A stretch of DNA of 64,000 bases from Fibrobacter sp. UWR3 (GCF_900143055.1 NZ_FRCW01000001.1:248001-312000), one strand, 5' to 3'; positions 26,860 to 35,111 are shown, numbered from the stretch's first letter. Program-made: numbers and translations. Notes: generated from the letters alone by a model not told the origin.

Positions 26860-28641
26860 ATGAATGGGTTACGGATTCGCTTGATATGCCTGCTGGTAGG
26901 GTTTCTCCTGTCGGTATGCTGCAATGCGGGTGTCATGATTGTCGTCGAGGAAAAACTCTACGAGGATTCGCAGGTGAAGGATGCTGTCGCGCTCTACGCG
27001 AAGGATATCGGGGACGCGCGAGGCGTGAAAGTTGCGATAAAGACCTTCGCTTCGTCGAAGAACGGCGGGACTGCGGAGGCGCTCAAGGAACTCCTGGTGA
27101 AAAACCGCGAGGGCTTGCAGGGCGCGATATTCGTGGGCGACCTGCCGCGTGCCCTGTTTGAGTTCCCGCAGTGGAACAACGACGGTTTTAGGTACCAGCG
27201 CTGGGCCTCGGATTTCTATTTCATGGATATGGACGGCGTGTGGCTCGATACGGCATCGGGCTGGTTCGGCATGACCGATGGCAAGATTACGGAAGAGGTT
27301 GTCCTTAAGCCGGCATTCAGTATTGGTTCGGCTTCGCCTCTTCCGGGAACCGTCCCTGTGGATAGTTTCTCTATCCGGTATGAGGGCTTTATCAAGCCGC
27401 CCCAGACAGGGCTTTGCTCGCTTGAGGTGATTAGCGATAACGGGCGCAGGGTGTTCATTGGCGATACGCTGGTGGTGGATGCCTGGCTTCCCGATTGGAG
27501 TAGATCCTACTATGGTGCTGTAAACCTGGTCAAGGATAGTTTGTACGCATTTAGGTTGGAGTACGAGGAAGAATATGGCAGTGCCAACTTGTCCCTGTAC
27601 TGGAAATGGGAAAGCGGCTCATGGGAAGAAGTTCCCAAGGACGTTTGGTTCCACGGTAATCCCGTAGAATCCGGGCTACTGGCGACTTTCTATGGAAACA
27701 TTGGCCTGAAGGATTCTGTCGAGCATCCGGGTGAACCTACGGGCTGGAAGAGCGGTGCCGGCAACGGTGTCTACGATGCGCATTATTCTACAAGGCGCGA
27801 TTCTGTTTCGGATTCCCTTGAAATCTGGGTTTCGCGCATAGACCCCAATACGGCAGGCCTGCTCGGAAGCCCGAAGGATCTGCTGCTGAAGTGGTTCGAT
27901 AAGGTGCACGCCAGTTACGGGAAGAAAACATTTTCGAACAAGGCGGCGTATTTCATGGTGCCGGGGACGGACCTGACGGTGGAATCCAACTACAAGTTTG
28001 TCCGCGGCCTCTCCGCCCTCTATGGCGAAAGCGCGGTGGATATCATCGAGTCTGATTCGCTCAAGTATGTGCAGAGCATCGCGAAGGATTACGACTGGTC
28101 TATCTATGTGGGCCATAGCAACCATCTGGGGCTGGGCCTCGGGTTCAATGCGCGCGATGTGCGTTACCCGATGGAAGTTGGGCCGCGGATTTTCCACTTC
28201 GCGTCGTGCGGCCCCCTGCTTGCCTATGATGACGTCTATGGAAATACCTACAGTATTTCTGTCGCGTCTGCACACCTGTTTGGCACAAGTGGCGGTGGCC
28301 TTGTGAGTGTCGGCTCCACCAAGACGAGCGGCGATAACCAGCTGGACGACCTGATGTACGAATACGCAGCCGAAGGGGTTTGGATTGGCGAGGCGTTCCG
28401 TCGCTGGCTCAACGAACGCATCAAGCGCAACAGGTACTGGCCGCGTGAAAACATATATGACTGGTTCTACGGCGAATCGATGATTGGCGACCCGATGCAG
28501 GTCTTTGGAACGCATGCGACGGATGCGCTCCCCCGCAAGAAGGCATGGCGTGCTCCGCTCGAGAAACACCGTTCCTACGACGCCTCGGGAAGGCTTATTC
28601 AGGGCCGGTTCCCCGAATACAAGGTGCGGTTCTTCCGCTAA
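26860..28641 (+). CDS. Secreted C25-peptidase-like protein with PA14 insertion
   Basis: 593 residues; AGGAGG before ATG 26860. Signal peptide about 1-25. Residues 26-95 (VVEEKLYE ... GAIFVGDLPRA) and about 330-575 resemble the split caspase-like fold of gingipain-type (C25) peptidases: the His of YVGHSNH (about 418), the Cys of HFASCG (about 449) and the late GDPMQVFG. Between them, about 165-285, is a PA14-type sugar-binding domain (SIRYEGFIKPPQTGLCSLEVISDNG split by several residues, then LYWKW). The catalytic dyad looks present, but activity is inferred. There is no T9SS tail. It follows the two glycosyltransferases, 15 bases after the second. Confidence 0.7.
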   Translation: MNGLRIRLICLLVGFLLSVCCNAGVMIVVEEKLYEDSQVKDAVALYAKDIGDARGVKVAIKTFASSKNGGTAEALKELLVKNREGLQGAIFVGDLPRALFEFPQWNNDGFRYQRWASDFYFMDMDGVWLDTASGWFGMTDGKITEEVVLKPAFSIGSASPLPGTVPVDSFSIRYEGFIKPPQTGLCSLEVISDNGRRVFIGDTLVVDAWLPDWSRSYYGAVNLVKDSLYAFRLEYEEEYGSANLSLYWKWESGSWEEVPKDVWFHGNPVESGLLATFYGNIGLKDSVEHPGEPTGWKSGAGNGVYDAHYSTRRDSVSDSLEIWVSRIDPNTAGLLGSPKDLLLKWFDKVHASYGKKTFSNKAAYFMVPGTDLTVESNYKFVRGLSALYGESAVDIIESDSLKYVQSIAKDYDWSIYVGHSNHLGLGLGFNARDVRYPMEVGPRIFHFASCGPLLAYDDVYGNTYSISVASAHLFGTSGGGLVSVGSTKTSGDNQLDDLMYEYAAEGVWIGEAFRRWLNERIKRNRYWPRENIYDWFYGESMIGDPMQVFGTHATDALPRKKAWRAPLEKHRSYDASGRLIQGRFPEYKVRFFR

Positions 28642-28648
28642 CGATGCG

Positions 28649-28672
28649 AACCACCCTCCGGGGTGGTTTTTT
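28649..28672 (+). terminator. Rho-independent terminator
   Basis: AACCACCC and GGGTGGTT pair around TCCG, followed by T6. It ends the glycosyltransferase/peptidase unit. Confidence 0.9.
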
Positions 28673-28750
28673 GCATGCCCAGTTTTGTATATTATAGCCG
28701 ATTCCGGAGCGACCGCAGGGAGCGATAGAATCTATAGAAGAGATTAGTAT

Positions 28751-29488
28751 ATGCGTTTATTTGTGTTGTTTGTATGCTTGCTGTCGGTAGCGCTTTTTGC
28801 GCGACCAATAAACGACGGCAATAAACTTTTCAAGAACGGCGACTATGCCGGCGCCCTTGAAAAATATATGAAGGCCCGCGAGGCCGAACCGGCGAACCCG
28901 CTTTTGTTCTACAATATCGGAACATGCCAGTACAGGCTCGGCAATTACGAAGAGGCCAAGAAGGAACTCGAGAGTGCCGTGCGCATGCCGGATAAAAAGA
29001 TGGCCGCGAAGGCTGCCTACAACCTCGCGAACACGCACTTCCGCATGGGCGAGAAGGCCGCCGAAGGTAGCGAACGCATTGCGGCCTGGCGCGAATCCGT
29101 AGCGTATTTGAAGAAAGCCATCGACCTCGACAACAATTTCGAGAATGCGAAGAAGAACGTGGAAATTGTCCAGCGCAAGCTGAAGGAAGAACTCGACAAG
29201 CAGAAAGAGAACAAGGACCAGAATCAGGACCAGAACAACGACCAGAAACAGCCACCGCTTTCCGACAAGGCGAAGGAAGTCCTGGCGCGCGCATTGCAAC
29301 TTTGCAAGGACGGCAAGTACGCCGAGGCGAAGGAGATGCTCGAGAACCTGATTGCTGAGGACGAGACTGCGGGCCAGTTGAGCGGCCACGTGCAGCGCAT
29401 TGACGACGTCATCGAAATCAAGGCCGGCCGCAAGCCCAAGGCGAAGATTGACGCCAGCAACACCGACAACGACCTGGAGGTGATCTGA
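28751..29488 (+). CDS. TPR protein, BatC/BatE-like
   Basis: 245 residues. Signal peptide about 1-17. Three TPR repeats (about 20-145: KLFKNGDYAGALEKYMKA, YRLGNYEEAKKELESA, LKKAIDLDNNFENAKKN), a short Gln/Asn/Lys/Asp linker (KENKDQNQDQNNDQ), then another helical segment. The layout resembles TPR proteins of the Bacteroidota Bat operon, but no BatA, BatB or BatD gene is nearby. Its TGA overlaps the next gene's ATG, and GGAGGTGATC precedes that start, so the two are coupled. Confidence 0.8.
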   Translation: MRLFVLFVCLLSVALFARPINDGNKLFKNGDYAGALEKYMKAREAEPANPLLFYNIGTCQYRLGNYEEAKKELESAVRMPDKKMAAKAAYNLANTHFRMGEKAAEGSERIAAWRESVAYLKKAIDLDNNFENAKKNVEIVQRKLKEELDKQKENKDQNQDQNNDQKQPPLSDKAKEVLARALQLCKDGKYAEAKEMLENLIAEDETAGQLSGHVQRIDDVIEIKAGRKPKAKIDASNTDNDLEVI

Positions 29489-30189
29489 TGCGCGAAGAAT
29501 TTAGACTTATGTCACCCTGGAGCGCAGCGATAGGGTCCATTGTGTTGATTTTGCTGTTGTCCGCAGCAGCCTTTGCCGCCCCGAAGTCGGCGAGCGCCTA
29601 CTACAGCGATGCGGCCTTCCAGTACATCGAAAACCGCCTGCCTTCTGCCGAAATCACCTGCAACGAGGGCCTGCAATACTACCCGAACGACCAGAAGTTG
29701 CAAATGCTCCTTGACCGCATCAAGGAAGCCAAGGACGAGCAGAAGAACGAAAACAAGAAGAACGACAAGAACCAGGACAACAATCAGGACCAGAATCAGG
29801 ATCAAAATCAAGATCAGAATCAGGACCAGAATAAGGACCAGCAGAACCAGGACCAGAACGGAGACAACGGTCAGTCCAGCGGGTCTGAGACTTCTTCGAG
29901 CCAGGGCGATGACCAAAACCAGGATCAGAATGGCGGTGGCCAGTCCAGCAGCAGCCAGGGCGGTGAAAGTTCCGACAGCAATGGCGGGCAGCAGCCCGAG
30001 CCGCAACAGCCCGAAGAGAATTCTAGCGACAGCCAGGGTGGCGAAGACGAGCAGGAACAGCCCATGCAGATGGGCGAGATGAGCCCCGAAGAGGCGGCAC
30101 AGCTCCTGAAGGATTTCGACGAGCAGAACGGCGAACGCAAACCCTGGAAACCCGTCCGCGGGCAGGCTAGACCTGCTAAGGACTGGTAA
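29488..30189 (+). CDS. BatC-like low-complexity (NQDQ-rich) exported protein
   Basis: 233 residues. N-terminal signal helix (about 10-31), a short TPR-like part (YYSDAAFQYIENRLPSAEITCNEGLQYYP), then about 100 residues made almost wholly of N, Q, D, K, S, G and E, and a conserved-looking end (MSPEEAAQLLKDFDEQNGERKPWKP) as in BatC proteins. Bases 29510-29540, encoding the first part of the signal helix, match a dispersed repeat also found at 50085-50133. Partner of the preceding TPR gene. Confidence 0.75.
   Translation: MREEFRLMSPWSAAIGSIVLILLLSAAAFAAPKSASAYYSDAAFQYIENRLPSAEITCNEGLQYYPNDQKLQMLLDRIKEAKDEQKNENKKNDKNQDNNQDQNQDQNQDQNQDQNKDQQNQDQNGDNGQSSGSETSSSQGDDQNQDQNGGGQSSSSQGGESSDSNGGQQPEPQQPEENSSDSQGGEDEQEQPMQMGEMSPEEAAQLLKDFDEQNGERKPWKPVRGQARPAKDW
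29510..29540. repeat. REP-like element inside coding sequence
   Basis: GTCACCCTGGAGC ... GCGATAGGGTCCAT has ACCCT/AGGGT ends that can pair. The same two blocks occur in intergenic DNA at 50085-50133. Confidence 0.6.
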
Positions 30190-30273
30190 GGCGAGCGCCG
30201 CAGAAAAATGCTTGCATTTTTCTATGGCCGAGCCGCCGAGTCTTGCGCTCGAAGAGCGCAAAGACTGGTAAGG
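30178..30273. repeat. Duplicated gene end with two hairpins between copies
   Basis: AAGGACTGGTAAGG (30178-30191, containing the stop of the NQDQ gene) recurs as AAAGACTGGTAAGG (30260-30273). Between them are hairpins AAAAATG-CTTG-CATTTTT (30204-30221) and TTGCGCTC-GAA-GAGCGCAA (30243-30261). They could terminate or stabilise the upstream mRNA. Confidence 0.6.
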
Positions 30274-30299
30274 TCAACCGAAATCAACCTCAGTATGTC

Positions 30300-30327
30300 A
30301 TCCCCGACTTGGTCGGGGATCTTTTTT
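30300..30327 (+). terminator. Terminator just before expansin gene
   Basis: ATCCCCGAC and GTCGGGGAT pair around TTG, followed by C and six T. It is 13 bases before the ATG at 30340, and its T tract merges with the TATATT element of that gene. Confidence 0.85.
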
Positions 30328-30339
30328 ATATTGTTCTGT
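30327..30339 (+). promoter_or_regulatory. -10 element 13 bases before expansin ATG
   Basis: TATATT (30327-30332) followed by GTTCTGT and ATG 30340; no ribosome site. This suggests a leaderless transcript that starts immediately after the upstream terminator. Confidence 0.4.
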
Positions 30340-31326
30340 ATGAGATTCCGTTCACTTGTTTTTTTGTGTGCGCTTTTGACTGCGTTCCTCGCCTCCTGCG
30401 GTGACGATTCCAGTTCCGGTACGGATGCCTCAGTTACGGAAAGTTCTTCGGAGCAGGCTCTGTCGAGTTCCGCGCAGTCGCCTGAAAGTTCGTCTTCGAG
30501 TGTCGCGCCGGTATCGAGTTCAGCCGAAGAAAAACTGAGTTCGAGTTCTGCTGAGGTCGAGTCGTCGAGTTCGGAGACGCCGGCTTTTTCCGACGACGGT
30601 AAGTGCACCGATTGCGATAGCTATACGGCAGCCGACCCGGAACTCACTGAAAACGGCGGCAAGGGCTCCGTTACCACTTACGGGAGCATTACTGCAAAAG
30701 AAACGAGTCTCGGTGGCGCCTGCAACTATGGACAAACAAACATACAGTATTACGCGGCGATTCATGTGAATGTTTCTCCGGGCGATGACATGGGCCCGTG
30801 GGATGGCGGTGCGGCCTGCGGCGGCTGTGTGCATGTGAAGGCGCGGACGCCCGAAGGCTGGAAAGAGGTGACCGTGCGCATTACGGACCGCTGTCCCGAC
30901 GCAAACTGTGGTGTAGACTTGGGTGGTGCCCCTGCGGCCGATATCATGGGCAATCGCGTGGGCCGCTACTACGGTGAATGGGAATTCGTGAGCTGCGAAG
31001 GCGTCGACGGCGTGTGGGGCGATTCAACGTCCATCTGGGTCAAGGAAGGTGCGAGCGAATTCTGGAGCATTATCCAGGTGCGCAACCCGAAGGACATGGT
31101 CAAGGGTATCGCCATTTACGGTATAGATACCCGCGACTTCTACGAGCTCGAGATGGTCGTGGGTACCGAGAACTTCTGGACGGTACCGAAGAATGTTCTG
31201 CAGACCGACAGCCGCTACCGTGTGGTGGTGAAGTACCGCACCGGTACCGACGACGAATGGAAAATAGAGGGCTCCGACCTCGCTGTTCCCGAGGCCAACC
31301 TGTACCTATACGAACATAGGGAATAG
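30340..31326 (+). CDS. Expansin-like lipoprotein
   Basis: 329 residues from ATG 30340 (the frame is open to 30208, but the upstream part covers the terminator). Lipobox FLASC (Cys20). A Ser/Glu-rich linker about 25-85, then a double-psi beta-barrel (about 105-205; GGACNYG, CGGCVHVKA, VRITDRCPDANCGVDLGGAPAADIM split) with the key expansin Asp in GVDLG (about 191). Then a CBM63-like beta-sandwich (about 215-329; FWSIIQVRNPKDMVKGIAIYG in two parts). Expansins loosen cellulose without hydrolysis; lipid anchoring would hold this one on the cell surface. Confidence 0.9.
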   Translation: MRFRSLVFLCALLTAFLASCGDDSSSGTDASVTESSSEQALSSSAQSPESSSSSVAPVSSSAEEKLSSSSAEVESSSSETPAFSDDGKCTDCDSYTAADPELTENGGKGSVTTYGSITAKETSLGGACNYGQTNIQYYAAIHVNVSPGDDMGPWDGGAACGGCVHVKARTPEGWKEVTVRITDRCPDANCGVDLGGAPAADIMGNRVGRYYGEWEFVSCEGVDGVWGDSTSIWVKEGASEFWSIIQVRNPKDMVKGIAIYGIDTRDFYELEMVVGTENFWTVPKNVLQTDSRYRVVVKYRTGTDDEWKIEGSDLAVPEANLYLYEHRE

Positions 31327-31327
31327 T

Positions 31328-33541
31328 TTATCGCCCGCGACGGCGAGAACTGAATTGCACGGGGGAGTCGTTTCCGCGCGGATTGTTGCCGCGGTTCCTG
31401 CCAAAGTCGCGATTGTCTCGGTTGTCGCGGTTGCTGTGGAATTCGCGGCGGCCTTCTTCGCGATGCTCGTTTCGATTTTCGCGACGGTCTTCGCGGCGCA
31501 TCTCGTTGCCCGAAAAACCCTTGCCCGCGTTTCCGCTGCTCGCGTTCCCGAACTGCGCGGCGCGCCTTTCCCTGCGGGCGGAATTCTCCCAGCGACCTTT
31601 CTCGCCGACTTTCTTGGGTACGATTGTGGTGGAGCGCGCTTCCCGCTTTTGCAGTTCGCGTTCGCGGTATTCCGCATTGCTTTCGCGTTCCAGGCTAGGG
31701 AAGAACTCCTTGCCTTCTGCCTTCGCGCTGCGGCTCAATAGCAGTCGCCCGATTTTCCCGAGTTTTAAACGTTCAAGCGTCGCGCGGATTTGCGGGCGGT
31801 TCTCCGGAATGTACCAGAAGAAGAACTGTCTCTGGCTCTTCTTCTGCTCGGGTGTCTTTGCCACGTAAAGCGGCTTTCCGTCGGGCGTCATCTCGGAATA
31901 GAACATCTCGGTCGCGATTGTCATCGGCGTGGGGGTAAAGTCCTGCACCTGTTCCAGCTGGAACCCGAGCTGCTTTGTCTCGAGGGCAAGTTCCGCCATA
32001 TCGGCCTCGGTACATCCGGGGTGACTGCTGATAAAGTAAGGTATAATCTGCTGACGCTTGCCGATGCGCTTGCATTCGTCGTCGAAGAATTCCTTGAACT
32101 TGTGGAACAGCGTAAAGCTTGGCTTGCGCATGAGCTTGAGCACTTCGTCGCTCGTGTGTTCCGGTGCCACCTTCAGGCGTCCGCTCACGTGATAGTCGAT
32201 GAGCTCGCGGGCGTATTCCTCGTGGTCCTTGCGCAGTTCTTCGTCATTCGTTTCCTGCAACAGCATGTCGTAACGCACGCCGCTCCCGATAAACAGGTGC
32301 TTTACCTTCGGGTGGTTGCGCACTTCGCGGTAAAGGCTCAGAATCTCGGCATGGTGCGTGTCCATGTTGTCGCAAATCTTGGGCGTGAGGCAGCTCGGTC
32401 GTGCGCATTTCTGGCATCGGCTCTGGTCGCGTCCGCGCATGTTGTACATGTTCGCACTCGGGCCGCCCAAATCAGTGATGGTTCCGGCGAATCCGTCCAT
32501 CTTCGTAATCAAATCCACTTCGCGCAATATGCTTTCGCGGCTGCGGCTTGCGATAAATTTGCCCTGGTGTGCGTTGATGGCGCAAAAACTGCAACCGCCA
32601 AAGCATCCGCGGTGCGTGTTGATGCTGAACTTTATCATGTCGAACGCGGGCACGTTTCCGCGCTTCTTGTAACGCGGGTGCGGCTCGCGCGCATACGGGT
32701 ATTCAAAGCTCTCGTCTAACTCGCCGTATTCGAGCGGCGGGTACGCGGGGTTAATCACGACGGTCTGTTCCGCGACATCCTGCAATATGCGGCGCTGGAA
32801 CCACTTGTTGCATTCGATATCCACCTTGCGGCAGTTCTCTATCTGGTTCCGCTTGCTCTCGAGGCATTCCTCGTAGCTGGCGAGCCGCAGGTCTTCCCAC
32901 TGGTTGCTCTTCGGGACGTTCCCCTTGGGCGCCAAGTATGCGGTTTGCGGTATGGAATGCAGGCTTGAGAACGGCACGCCTTTTTTCAAGAGTCGCACCA
33001 TCTCCTTCAGGGGCTTTTCGCCCATGCCGTAAACGAGAAGGTCCGCCTGCGTATCGAACAGGATGCTCGGTTTGAGCCTGTCGCTCCAGTAGTCGTAATG
33101 CGTCACGCGGCGCAGGCTCGATTCCAGCCCGCCAATCATCAGCGGCACGTCAGGGTAGAGCTGCTTTAAAATCTTTGCGTAGGTGTACGTCGCGTAATCC
33201 GGGCGGAAACCCGCCTTGTTGCCCGGCGTGAAAGCGTCGTCGCTTCTCAGGCGTTTTGCGGCGGTGTAGTGGTTCACCATGCTGTCCATGCCGCTACTGA
33301 TCGCGAAGAACATTCGCGGGCGTCCGAGTTTCTTGAAATCGCGCAGGTCGTCGCGCCAGTTGGGCTGCGGCAGAATCGCGACCCGCAAGCCCTCGTGCTC
33401 GAAGAGCCTTGCCACCACGGCGTGCCCGAAGCACGGGTGGTCCACGTAGGCATCTGCGCTGATGATAATCACGTCCACGTAATCCCAGCCGAGTTCGTCT
33501 AGGTCTTCCTTGCAGATGGGGAGGAATCGCGGATCGTACAT
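31328..33541 (-). CDS. YgiQ-family radical SAM protein with Arg/Asn/Gly-rich tail
   Basis: 737 residues. UPF0313/YgiQ family: an N-terminal region (residues 1-290) with the hallmark DVIIISADAYVDHPCFG and GGLESSLRRVTHYDYWSD, a radical SAM core with the 4Fe-4S motif CFGGCSFC (about 311-318), and a C-terminal domain (LGFQLEQVQDFTPTPMT). Function is not settled for the family. The last about 110 residues are unusual: RREDRRENRNEHREE and NRDNRDNRDFGRNRG type low complexity. The start has a TAAATT element 13 bases upstream and no ribosome site. Convergent with the expansin gene. Confidence 0.9.
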   Translation of the reverse strand: MYDPRFLPICKEDLDELGWDYVDVIIISADAYVDHPCFGHAVVARLFEHEGLRVAILPQPNWRDDLRDFKKLGRPRMFFAISSGMDSMVNHYTAAKRLRSDDAFTPGNKAGFRPDYATYTYAKILKQLYPDVPLMIGGLESSLRRVTHYDYWSDRLKPSILFDTQADLLVYGMGEKPLKEMVRLLKKGVPFSSLHSIPQTAYLAPKGNVPKSNQWEDLRLASYEECLESKRNQIENCRKVDIECNKWFQRRILQDVAEQTVVINPAYPPLEYGELDESFEYPYAREPHPRYKKRGNVPAFDMIKFSINTHRGCFGGCSFCAINAHQGKFIASRSRESILREVDLITKMDGFAGTITDLGGPSANMYNMRGRDQSRCQKCARPSCLTPKICDNMDTHHAEILSLYREVRNHPKVKHLFIGSGVRYDMLLQETNDEELRKDHEEYARELIDYHVSGRLKVAPEHTSDEVLKLMRKPSFTLFHKFKEFFDDECKRIGKRQQIIPYFISSHPGCTEADMAELALETKQLGFQLEQVQDFTPTPMTIATEMFYSEMTPDGKPLYVAKTPEQKKSQRQFFFWYIPENRPQIRATLERLKLGKIGRLLLSRSAKAEGKEFFPSLERESNAEYRERELQKREARSTTIVPKKVGEKGRWENSARRERRAAQFGNASSGNAGKGFSGNEMRREDRRENRNEHREEGRREFHSNRDNRDNRDFGRNRGNNPRGNDSPVQFSSRRRGR

Positions 33542-33554
33542 AAAAGATAATTTA
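33542..33554 (-). promoter_or_regulatory. -10 element 13 bases before ygiQ-family ATG
   Basis: On the minus strand TAAATTATCTTTT immediately precedes ATG 33541. No ribosome site; a leaderless start is possible. Confidence 0.35.
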
Positions 33555-33607
33555 GAAAAGTAGGCGGACCTCGTTAAAGAACTTGAAAAACGTGTTACTG
33601 TTTTCCT

Positions 33608-33623
33608 TTGCCAAAAGCGGGAA
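33608..33623. repeat. Degenerate copy of the TTGCCAAAAGCGCAA repeat
   Basis: TTGCCAAAAGCGGGAA shares its first 12 bases with the three repeats at 35029-35111. It lies 12 bases past the 3' end of the ATPase gene, so repeats flank the gene. Confidence 0.6.
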
Positions 33624-33634
33624 AATATCGAGAT

Positions 33635-34993
33635 TTACAGGCAAATCGTCATATAGGGCGGGATACAGATGGTCCCGTTTTCTTTTATGGAGTAGTTCTT
33701 GGGGTGGATGATGTACGATTTGCTAATACGTTTCTTGTAGATTTTATTGAAATCAGCTAGGGATGTGGTTGTATAATTTTTTGACGACTTTACCTCGAGG
33801 GGGATGACCTTTCCGCTTGTAGAATCGCTCAGTAAAAAATCGATTTCTATATCGTTTCTGTGCAGTTCTTTGTTATATCGGGTGAAAAAATAAAGCCTGT
33901 GCCCGTTTGCGGTAAGCATCTGTGCAATCGTATTTTCGTAGAGCATGCCCTTGTTTATTGAAAGTTTGTCGTTCATAATCTGCTTGTACAGCGAATCTCT
34001 TGCGATCGCGTTTTCGTTGAAAGCATGCGAGAACAGGAGGCCGGTGTCGCCCATGTAACACTTGATTGCGGAATCGTCGCTGGAGAGGCCCATTCCCACA
34101 TTGGGGTCGGAACATTTTAGGCAATTGTTGGTTATCATGGAGTTCGAAAGCCACATAAATGTGTTTTCGTAGGTGTCTGCGGTGTTGATGCCAGACTCAA
34201 TTTTGGAAAGCGACACACGCTTTTCGTGCTTGGAAAGGAATGCGGGAATTTGCAGGAATGTGGAAAGGACTTTTGACTTGTACGCTCCCTTGATTTTTTG
34301 GATGTCTTTCTTATAGAGGGAAATAATGCTGCGTTTGCGTTTGTCGCTGTATTCAAAACTAAATGAATGCTCTAGAAATTCGGCGATGGACTGCGGCATT
34401 CCGCCGATAAGCATGTATTGCTTGAACAGTTGCATGGCGTCGTTGTGCAAGCTGCGTTCAAGTGCTGTTCCTTTGTTGAAACATTCCCGGATGTAGTTGC
34501 AGATGGTGGGCTTGCCGAGCGCCTGGCAAAACTCCTCGAAGTCCATCGGATACATTTGGATTGAAGTTTCTTCCGATGGAATGGTGATGTCCTTGACATT
34601 TTCGTAGATGGAAATGAGTGAACCGGTCTCGATGTAGTCGAATCGCCCATCCTTGACCAACTTCTTGATGCTTTGCCGGGCCTTTGGGAATCTTTGCACC
34701 TCGTCAAAAATGATTACGGAGTTCCGTGGGTAGAGTGTGACCCCGTAGGTGTAAGAGAGCGTAGTAAAGAAACTGTTGAGGTCGCTCATCTTGTCGAACG
34801 CCTTCTTGACGGAAGTTTCGCAATCGTTGAAGTCGATTAGAATGTATGACTTGTATTCACGCTGGGCGAATGTTTCTACGATGGTGCTTTTGCCAATTCG
34901 GTGGGCCCCCTCGATAAGGAGGGCTTCGCTGCCCTGGGATTCGGCTTTCCATTGCAACAGCTTCTGGTAGATTTTTCGCTCAAACGTAATCAT
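33635..34993 (-). CDS. AAA-type ATP-binding protein with DUF4143-like C-terminal domain
   Basis: 452 residues. N-terminal P-loop GAHRIGKST (29-37), Walker B SVIIFDEVQ (about 92-100), sensor-like YIETGSLISIYEN. The C-terminal half matches the DUF4143/PD-(D/E)XK-like pattern (EIDFLLSD followed by VIPLEVKSSKNYTTTSLADF: D, E-V-K catalytic-type residues). The family is common in anaerobes, often accessory, with unclear function. AT-rich codons compared with neighbours suggest acquisition. TGGAGG lies 7 bases before ATG 34993. Three evenly spaced 15-bp repeats overlie its promoter. Confidence 0.88.
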   Translation of the reverse strand: MITFERKIYQKLLQWKAESQGSEALLIEGAHRIGKSTIVETFAQREYKSYILIDFNDCETSVKKAFDKMSDLNSFFTTLSYTYGVTLYPRNSVIIFDEVQRFPKARQSIKKLVKDGRFDYIETGSLISIYENVKDITIPSEETSIQMYPMDFEEFCQALGKPTICNYIRECFNKGTALERSLHNDAMQLFKQYMLIGGMPQSIAEFLEHSFSFEYSDKRKRSIISLYKKDIQKIKGAYKSKVLSTFLQIPAFLSKHEKRVSLSKIESGINTADTYENTFMWLSNSMITNNCLKCSDPNVGMGLSSDDSAIKCYMGDTGLLFSHAFNENAIARDSLYKQIMNDKLSINKGMLYENTIAQMLTANGHRLYFFTRYNKELHRNDIEIDFLLSDSTSGKVIPLEVKSSKNYTTTSLADFNKIYKKRISKSYIIHPKNYSIKENGTICIPPYMTICL

Positions 34994-35014
34994 TTATGGA
35001 CCTCCACTAATGAG

Positions 35015-35043
35015 AATATACATAAAAGTTGCCAAAAGCGCAA
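35015..35043 (-). promoter_or_regulatory. Sigma70-type promoter of the ATPase gene
   Basis: Minus strand: -35 TTGCGC (35043-35038), 17-base spacer, -10 TATATT (35020-35015). The -35 box is the first six bases (on this strand) of the proximal repeat unit. Confidence 0.6.
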
Positions 35044-35111
35044 GGTGCGTAATGCTTGAATCTTGCCAAAAGCGCAAGATATTAAATGTCAAAAAATTGC
35101 CAAAAGCGCAA
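35029..35111. promoter_or_regulatory. Three 15-bp operator-like repeats at exact 34-bp spacing
   Basis: TTGCCAAAAGCGCAA occurs identically at 35029-35043, 35063-35077 and 35097-35111; both spacers are 19 bases and unrelated. The unit has TTGC/GCAA dyad ends. The copy nearest the gene covers the -35 box of the ATPase promoter. Candidate binding array for a repressor, possibly the ATPase itself. The gap 34994-35295 also holds the palindrome and promoter listed next. Confidence 0.75.

Noticed and set aside
28751-30189. Complete Bat aerotolerance operon
   Set aside because: Only TPR/low-complexity BatC-like genes are present; no VWA or BatD genes.
30208-30339. Upstream extension of the expansin reading frame
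   Set aside because: It crosses a hairpin pair and a terminator; the signal peptide starts at ATG 30340.
35029-35111. Repeat/spacer layout as a mini CRISPR
   Set aside because: Repeats are 15 bases, only three copies, spacers 19 bases, no cas genes, and one repeat covers a promoter -35 box. An operator array fits better.
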